The notes under the pieces were generated by a model. That model did no database searches and had not been told where the DNA came from. It worked only from the letters and a program-made list of their open reading frames with translations. Of a stretch of DNA of 64,000 bases, positions 59,950 to 64,000 are shown one piece after another (position 1 is the stretch's first letter; the number at the start of each line of letters is the position of its first letter). The stretch spans positions 62,001 to 126,000 of the forward strand of contig NZ_PVTG01000010.1 of assembly GCF_003002915.1 (NCBI RefSeq). Reading direction: 5' to 3'. The position numbers and the translations under genes are program-made. This stretch comes from Geodermatophilus tzadiensis (GTDB lineage: Bacteria; Actinomycetota; Actinomycetes; Mycobacteriales; Geodermatophilaceae).

Positions 59950-60437
59950 CCCCCACGATCGTGCTGCCGCTGATGATCGGCGGCCTCTACGCGGCAGGGG
60001 TCTACCTGCTGCTCGACCGCAGCCTCACCCGCGTGCTGCTGGGCTTCCTGCTGCTGGGCAACGCGACGAACCTGCTGCTGCTGTCCGGCGGCGGGCCCGC
60101 GGGCCTGGCGCCGATCCTCGGCTACTCCGACGCCGAGGAGATCAACGACCCGCTGCCGCAGGCGCTGATCCTCACCGCGATCGTCATCACCTTCGGCGTC
60201 GCGGCGTTCGTGCTGGCGATGATCCACCGCTCCTGGCGGCTGGTGCGCGAGGAGGTCGTGGGCACCGACGAGGAGGACCGCCGCGTCGCCGCCCGGCGCG
60301 CTCCCGACGCCGACGAGCTCGACCCGGACGACCTCGCCCCCGACGACCGCATCGCCGGGCACGCCGACAGCCTGGCCGGGGACGCCGAGGAGCTGGCCGA
60401 CGACGTCGACCTGCCCGCGGGGAGCGCCGGCCGGTGA
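59946..60437 (+). CDS. Mrp antiporter subunit C with acidic extension
   Basis: A 163-residue MrpC (NuoK-like): GGLYAAGVYLLLDRSLTRVLLGFLLLGNATNLLLL, then NDPLPQALILTAIVITFGVAAFVLAMIHR. The residues after 100 are a hydrophilic, Asp/Glu/Ala-rich extension (TDEEDRRVAARRAPDADELDPDDL and following), absent from the usual 110-residue MrpC. ATG start by overlap; stop overlaps the MrpD GTG. Confidence 0.9.
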   Translation: MTPTIVLPLMIGGLYAAGVYLLLDRSLTRVLLGFLLLGNATNLLLLSGGGPAGLAPILGYSDAEEINDPLPQALILTAIVITFGVAAFVLAMIHRSWRLVREEVVGTDEEDRRVAARRAPDADELDPDDLAPDDRIAGHADSLAGDAEELADDVDLPAGSAGR

Positions 60438-62116
60438 TCGAGGTCCTCGCCCCCCTGCCGGTGCTGCTCCCGCTGCTGGGGGCCGCCGGCGCCCTGCTGG
60501 TCAGCGGGCACCCGACGTTCCAGCGCACGCTGAGCACGGCGGTGCTCGCGGCGGTGCTCACCGTCTCGGTGGCGCTGCTGTTCATCGCCGACGCGGAGGG
60601 CGCGGGCTCGGTCTCCGTCGGCGGCTGGCCGGTGCCGCTGGGCATCGTGCTGGTCGTCGACCGGCTCTCGGCGCTGATGCTGGTGGTCGCCTCCACCGTG
60701 GCGCTCGGCGTCCTCGTCTTCGCCGTGGGCCAGGGGTCGGCCGACGGGGACGAGGGCACGCCCGTGTCGATCTTCCACCCGACGTTCCTGGTGCTGGTCG
60801 CGGGCGTGAGCAACGCCTTCCTCGCCGGCGACCTGTTCAACCTCTACGTCGGCTTCGAGATCCTGCTCATGGCGTCCTACGTGCTGCTCACCCTGGGCGG
60901 GACGGCGGCGCGCATCCGCGGCGGCATCACCTACGTCGTGGTCAGCCTGACCAGCTCGCTGGTGTTCCTCGCCGGGATCGCGCTGGTGTACGCCGCGACC
61001 GGCACGGTGAACATGGCGCAGCTCGCCGTGCGGCTGGGCGAGCTGCCCGAGGGCACCCAGGTCCTGCTGCAGTCGATGCTGCTCATCGCCTTCGGCATCA
61101 AGGCCGCCGTGTTCCCGCTCTCGGCCTGGCTGCCCGACAGCTACCCGACCGCACCCGCCCCGGTCACCGCGGTCTTCGCCGGCCTGCTCACCAAGGTTGG
61201 CGTCTACGCCATCATCCGCACCCAGACCCTGCTGTTCCCCGACGGGGCCCTCGACGACCTGCTCATGTGGGCGGCGCTGGCCACGATGCTGATCGGCATC
61301 CTCGGCGCGGTCGCGCAGAGCGACCTGCGCCGGATGCTGTCGTTCACCCTGGTCAGCCACATCGGCTACATGGTGTTCGGCATCGCCCTCGGGACGGCGG
61401 CCGGGCTGGCCGGCGCGGTCTTCTACGTCGCCCACCACATCGCCATCCAGACGACGCTGTTCCTGGTCGCGGGGCTGGTCGAGCGCCAGGGCGGGACGAC
61501 GTCGGTGCACCGGCTCGGCGGCCTGGCGCGGCGCTCCCCGCTGCTGGCCGTGCTGTTCTTCGTGCCGGCGATGAACCTCGCCGGCATCCCGCCGCTGTCG
61601 GGCTTCATCGGCAAGCTCGGCCTGTTGCAGGCCGGGGTCGCCGAGGGCAGCGTGCTGGCCTTCGCGCTGGTCGGCGGCGGCGTGGTCACCAGCCTGCTCA
61701 CCCTGCTCGCCGTCGCCCGCGTGTGGACCCGCGCCTTCTGGCGGCCGCCGAGCCAGTCGCCGGCCGACGACACCGCCGCCGCCGCGGCGATGGACGCCGG
61801 GCCGAGCCGGCCGGGGAGCGACGGCGGGGAGTCCCCGGACGGCCGGCCGCGCACCGCGCTGCAGGACGCCTGGCGCCGGCACACGGCCGTGGCGACGGCG
61901 TCCCAGCCCGACCTGCCGCCCGCGGCGGGGGCGGTCCGGGCACTGCGCCCGCTGCCCCGGACGATGGTGGGGGCCACGGCCGCGCTGGTCGCGCTCACCG
62001 TCGCCCTCACCGGCCTGGCCGGTCCGCTGTACGGGCTGACCGACCGGGCCGCGACCGACCTGCTCGACCGCACGCCCTACCTCACCTCGGTGTTCGGGAC
62101 GGAGGACATCCCGTGA
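60434..62116 (+). CDS. Mrp antiporter subunit D
   Basis: A 560-residue NuoN/MrpD-type membrane protein: LFNLYVGFEILLMASYVLLTLGGT, FPLSAWLPDSYPTAPAPVTAVFAGLLTKVGVYAIIR and LRRMLSFTLVSHIGYM, with conserved Lys and Glu of the proton path. A hydrophilic insert of about 60 residues (SPADDTAAAAAMDAGPSRPGSDGGESPDG) precedes the last helix. Start GTG overlaps the MrpC stop; stop overlaps MrpE. Confidence 0.92.
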   Translation: MIEVLAPLPVLLPLLGAAGALLVSGHPTFQRTLSTAVLAAVLTVSVALLFIADAEGAGSVSVGGWPVPLGIVLVVDRLSALMLVVASTVALGVLVFAVGQGSADGDEGTPVSIFHPTFLVLVAGVSNAFLAGDLFNLYVGFEILLMASYVLLTLGGTAARIRGGITYVVVSLTSSLVFLAGIALVYAATGTVNMAQLAVRLGELPEGTQVLLQSMLLIAFGIKAAVFPLSAWLPDSYPTAPAPVTAVFAGLLTKVGVYAIIRTQTLLFPDGALDDLLMWAALATMLIGILGAVAQSDLRRMLSFTLVSHIGYMVFGIALGTAAGLAGAVFYVAHHIAIQTTLFLVAGLVERQGGTTSVHRLGGLARRSPLLAVLFFVPAMNLAGIPPLSGFIGKLGLLQAGVAEGSVLAFALVGGGVVTSLLTLLAVARVWTRAFWRPPSQSPADDTAAAAAMDAGPSRPGSDGGESPDGRPRTALQDAWRRHTAVATASQPDLPPAAGAVRALRPLPRTMVGATAALVALTVALTGLAGPLYGLTDRAATDLLDRTPYLTSVFGTEDIP

Positions 62117-62679
62117 CCGTCGAGCCCGCGGCGACCCGGTTGCGCCACCAGGTCCCGCTGGTGGTCTGGCTCGTGCTGGTCTGGATGCTGCTCTGGGGCA
62201 CCTGGTCGTGGGCGAACCTGCTCTCCGGCCTGCTCGTGGCGCTGACCGTGCTCATCCTGCTGCCGCTGCCGCACGTGATCGACGGCACCCGGGTGCGGCC
62301 GGTCCCGCTGCTGGTCTTCCTCGGCCACTTCGTCGTCGACCTGTTCACGTCCGGGGCCGAGGTCGCCTGGCAGGCCCTGCGCCCGGGTGGCGTGCACCGG
62401 ACGGCGATCGTGCAGGTGCAGCTGCGCGCCGACTCGGACCTGCTGCTGACGCTGGTCGCCGAGGCGACCTCGCTCGTGCCGGGCTCCCTGGTGCTCGACC
62501 TGGACCGGGAGCACCGGGTGATCACGCTGCACCTGCTGCCCGTCCGCGACCTCGCGGACGTGGAGCGGAAGAAGGCCCACGTGCTGGTGGTGGAGCGGCG
62601 CCTGGTCCGGGCGTTCGGGTCGGCCGCGGACGTCGCCGCCCTCGAGGGGACCCGCAGAGAGGGGGTGCCGGCGCCGTGA
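62113..62679 (+). CDS. Mrp antiporter subunit E
   Basis: A 188-residue protein with two to three N-terminal helices (VVWLVLVWMLLWGTWSWANLLSGLLVALTVLILLPLP) and LLVFLGHFVVDLFTSGAEVAWQAL, then the cytoplasmic part (VAEATSLVPGSLVLDLDREHRVITLHLLPV) typical of MrpE. Overlaps on both sides (GTGA). Confidence 0.9.
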   Translation: MTVEPAATRLRHQVPLVVWLVLVWMLLWGTWSWANLLSGLLVALTVLILLPLPHVIDGTRVRPVPLLVFLGHFVVDLFTSGAEVAWQALRPGGVHRTAIVQVQLRADSDLLLTLVAEATSLVPGSLVLDLDREHRVITLHLLPVRDLADVERKKAHVLVVERRLVRAFGSAADVAALEGTRREGVPAP

Positions 62680-63005
62680 CGATCGTGGAGTCCGCGCTGT
62701 ACGCGCTCATCGGCGGCGGGGCGCTGCTGTCCCTGGTCCGGCTGGCGCGGGGGCCCTCGCTGCTGGACCGGGTCGTCGCGACCGACACGCTGCTGGTCAT
62801 CATCGCGGCCGGGCTGGCGGTGCACGCCGCGCTCGTGCAGGACCCCACCCTGCTGCCGGTGCTGGTCGTCGTGGCGCTGCTGGCCTTCGTCGGGTCGGTC
62901 TCCGTGGCCCGCTACGTCGGCGGGATGCTGCTGCGCTCGCGCACCGGGGACGGCCGGGACGTCGGCCTGCCGGTCGCGGCCGAGGAACGGGAGGCCTCGT
63001 CGTGA
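62676..63005 (+). CDS. Mrp antiporter subunit F
   Basis: A 109-residue small membrane protein with three helices (VESALYALIGGGALLSLVRLARGPSLLDRVVATDTLLV, LPVLVVVALLAFVGSVSVARYV), the MrpF pattern. Short charged tail. GTGA overlaps at both ends. Confidence 0.9.
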   Translation: MTIVESALYALIGGGALLSLVRLARGPSLLDRVVATDTLLVIIAAGLAVHAALVQDPTLLPVLVVVALLAFVGSVSVARYVGGMLLRSRTGDGRDVGLPVAAEEREASS

Positions 63006-63409
63006 CGGCGCTCGCCGACGTCGTGGCGTTCGCGTGCCTGCTGGCCGGCGCCGCGCTCTGCCTCACCGCGGGGCTGGGTCTGGTGCGCTTCCCCGACGTG
63101 CTGTCGCGGATGCACGCCGGCACCAAGCCGCAGGTGCTCGGCGTCCTGCTGGTCATGGTGGGTGCCGCCATCCGGCTGGACGGCTGGGCGAACGCCTGGA
63201 TGCTGCTGCTCGTGGCGGCCTTCCAGATGCTGACCGCCCCGGTGAGCGCACACCTGATCAGCCGGGTGGCCTACCGCCGCCGCCACGTGCGCCGGGACCT
63301 GCTGCTGGTCGACGAGTTCGCCGGCACCGGCCACCAGGACCGGGTCTACGAGGGCGACGAGCCCGGCGACGCGCCGCCCGAGAACCCCGCGGTCCGGCCG
63401 GGCGGCTGA
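63002..63409 (+). CDS. Mrp antiporter subunit G
   Basis: A 135-residue protein with GLGLVRFPDVLSRMHAGTKPQVLGVLLVMVGAAI and LISRVAYRR, the MrpG (MnhG) signature, and three membrane helices. The C-terminal 35 residues are hydrophilic (DEFAGTGHQDRVYEGDEPGDAPP). Last gene of the operon; a hairpin follows. Confidence 0.9.
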   Translation: MTALADVVAFACLLAGAALCLTAGLGLVRFPDVLSRMHAGTKPQVLGVLLVMVGAAIRLDGWANAWMLLLVAAFQMLTAPVSAHLISRVAYRRRHVRRDLLLVDEFAGTGHQDRVYEGDEPGDAPPENPAVRPGG

Positions 63410-63417
63410 ACCAGGGA

Positions 63418-63444
63418 CCGGGGCGGCGCCGAGCGCCACCCCGG
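63418..63444. terminator. Terminator between the Mrp operon and leuA
   Basis: CCGGGG, C, GGCGC, loop CGA, GCGCC, A, CCCCGG: an 11-bp stem with one mismatch, between convergent genes (63418-63444). Confidence 0.7.
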
Positions 63445-63454
63445 CCCCGGGACG

Positions 63455-64000
<546 letters not shown>

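Overview
The window is very GC-rich actinobacterial chromosome. Codon use is strongly G/C-ending, starts are often GTG, and TANNNT -10 boxes lie 6-8 nt before start codons, as in leaderless transcripts. Gene content (DUF2630, tRNA adenosine deaminase-associated protein, CGNR regulator, DUF5996, fused MrpAB antiporter, DnaX-YbaB-RecR) fits Actinomycetes. I infer a Geodermatophilaceae-like organism (Blastococcus, Modestobacter or Geodermatophilus); this rests on general resemblance only. I see no IS element, prophage, plasmid gene or CRISPR array.

Layout. 1-6024 (minus): five-gene surface-glycan operon (GT2, GT2, polysaccharide deacetylase, tandem double GT2, flippase cut by the window edge); four of its five genes are linked by 4-bp overlaps. 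6402-12480: lipoprotein hydrolase, PHP protein, DoxX-like protein, PAP2-diacylglycerol kinase fusion, then a divergent CGNR regulator/MFS pair with a palindrome between them. 12551-12791: tRNA-Ser(GCT), tRNA-Arg(ACG) and a terminator. 12987-16086: lactate oxidase-type flavoenzyme, secreted anchored protein, MarR regulator. 16224-24074 (plus): seven-gene ADP-heptose operon (GT2-GmhB fusion, GT9, two GT4-like, GmhA, HldE, GT9). 24141-26873 (minus): VWA/solute-binding protein and UDP-glucuronate decarboxylase. 26995-30948: DUF2630, TyrA, thioesterase, O-methyltransferase, TadA-associated protein, HAD, TadA. 30959-34816: tRNA-Ser(CGA), Ser/Thr kinase, tRNA-Ser(GGA), EamA exporter with a probable attenuator, and SRP RNA. 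34915-39008: YceI, DnaX, YbaB, RecR. 39434-45430: complete oligopeptide ABC transporter (SBP, two permeases, two ATPases). 45488-54923: Rieske protein, TPM-domain protein, VOC protein, a four-gene pirin/PPOX operon, a Mur ligase paralogue and a GNAT protein. 55085-63409: ABC-F ATPase with an upstream mini-ORF, then the Mrp antiporter operon A/B-C-D-E-F-G. 63455-64000: 3' part of leuA.

How the genes work together. The two glycan operons and the UXS gene suggest an elaborate cell-envelope or exopolysaccharide glycan. GmhA, HldE and GmhB form the route from sedoheptulose-7-phosphate to ADP-D-glycero-beta-D-manno-heptose, and two GT9 heptosyltransferase-like enzymes are present to use it. No HldD epimerase is visible, so the D,D-heptose form is the likely donor. 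This is notable in a lineage without LPS.

The most unusual signal is a set of short palindromic repeats that can be read directly. Family A (AAGGACCCC element, four copies) starts exactly 2 nt after a stop codon three times and is translated as the HldE tail once. Family B (74 nt, two copies) has a 16-bp stem in which two adjacent base pairs differ between the copies but pairing is kept. Element C (62 bp) is a perfect 16-bp inverted repeat sitting in frame inside a GT9 gene. A, B and C all converge on the heptose operon. Two probable translation-linked leaders (before the EamA and ABC-F genes) are also reported.
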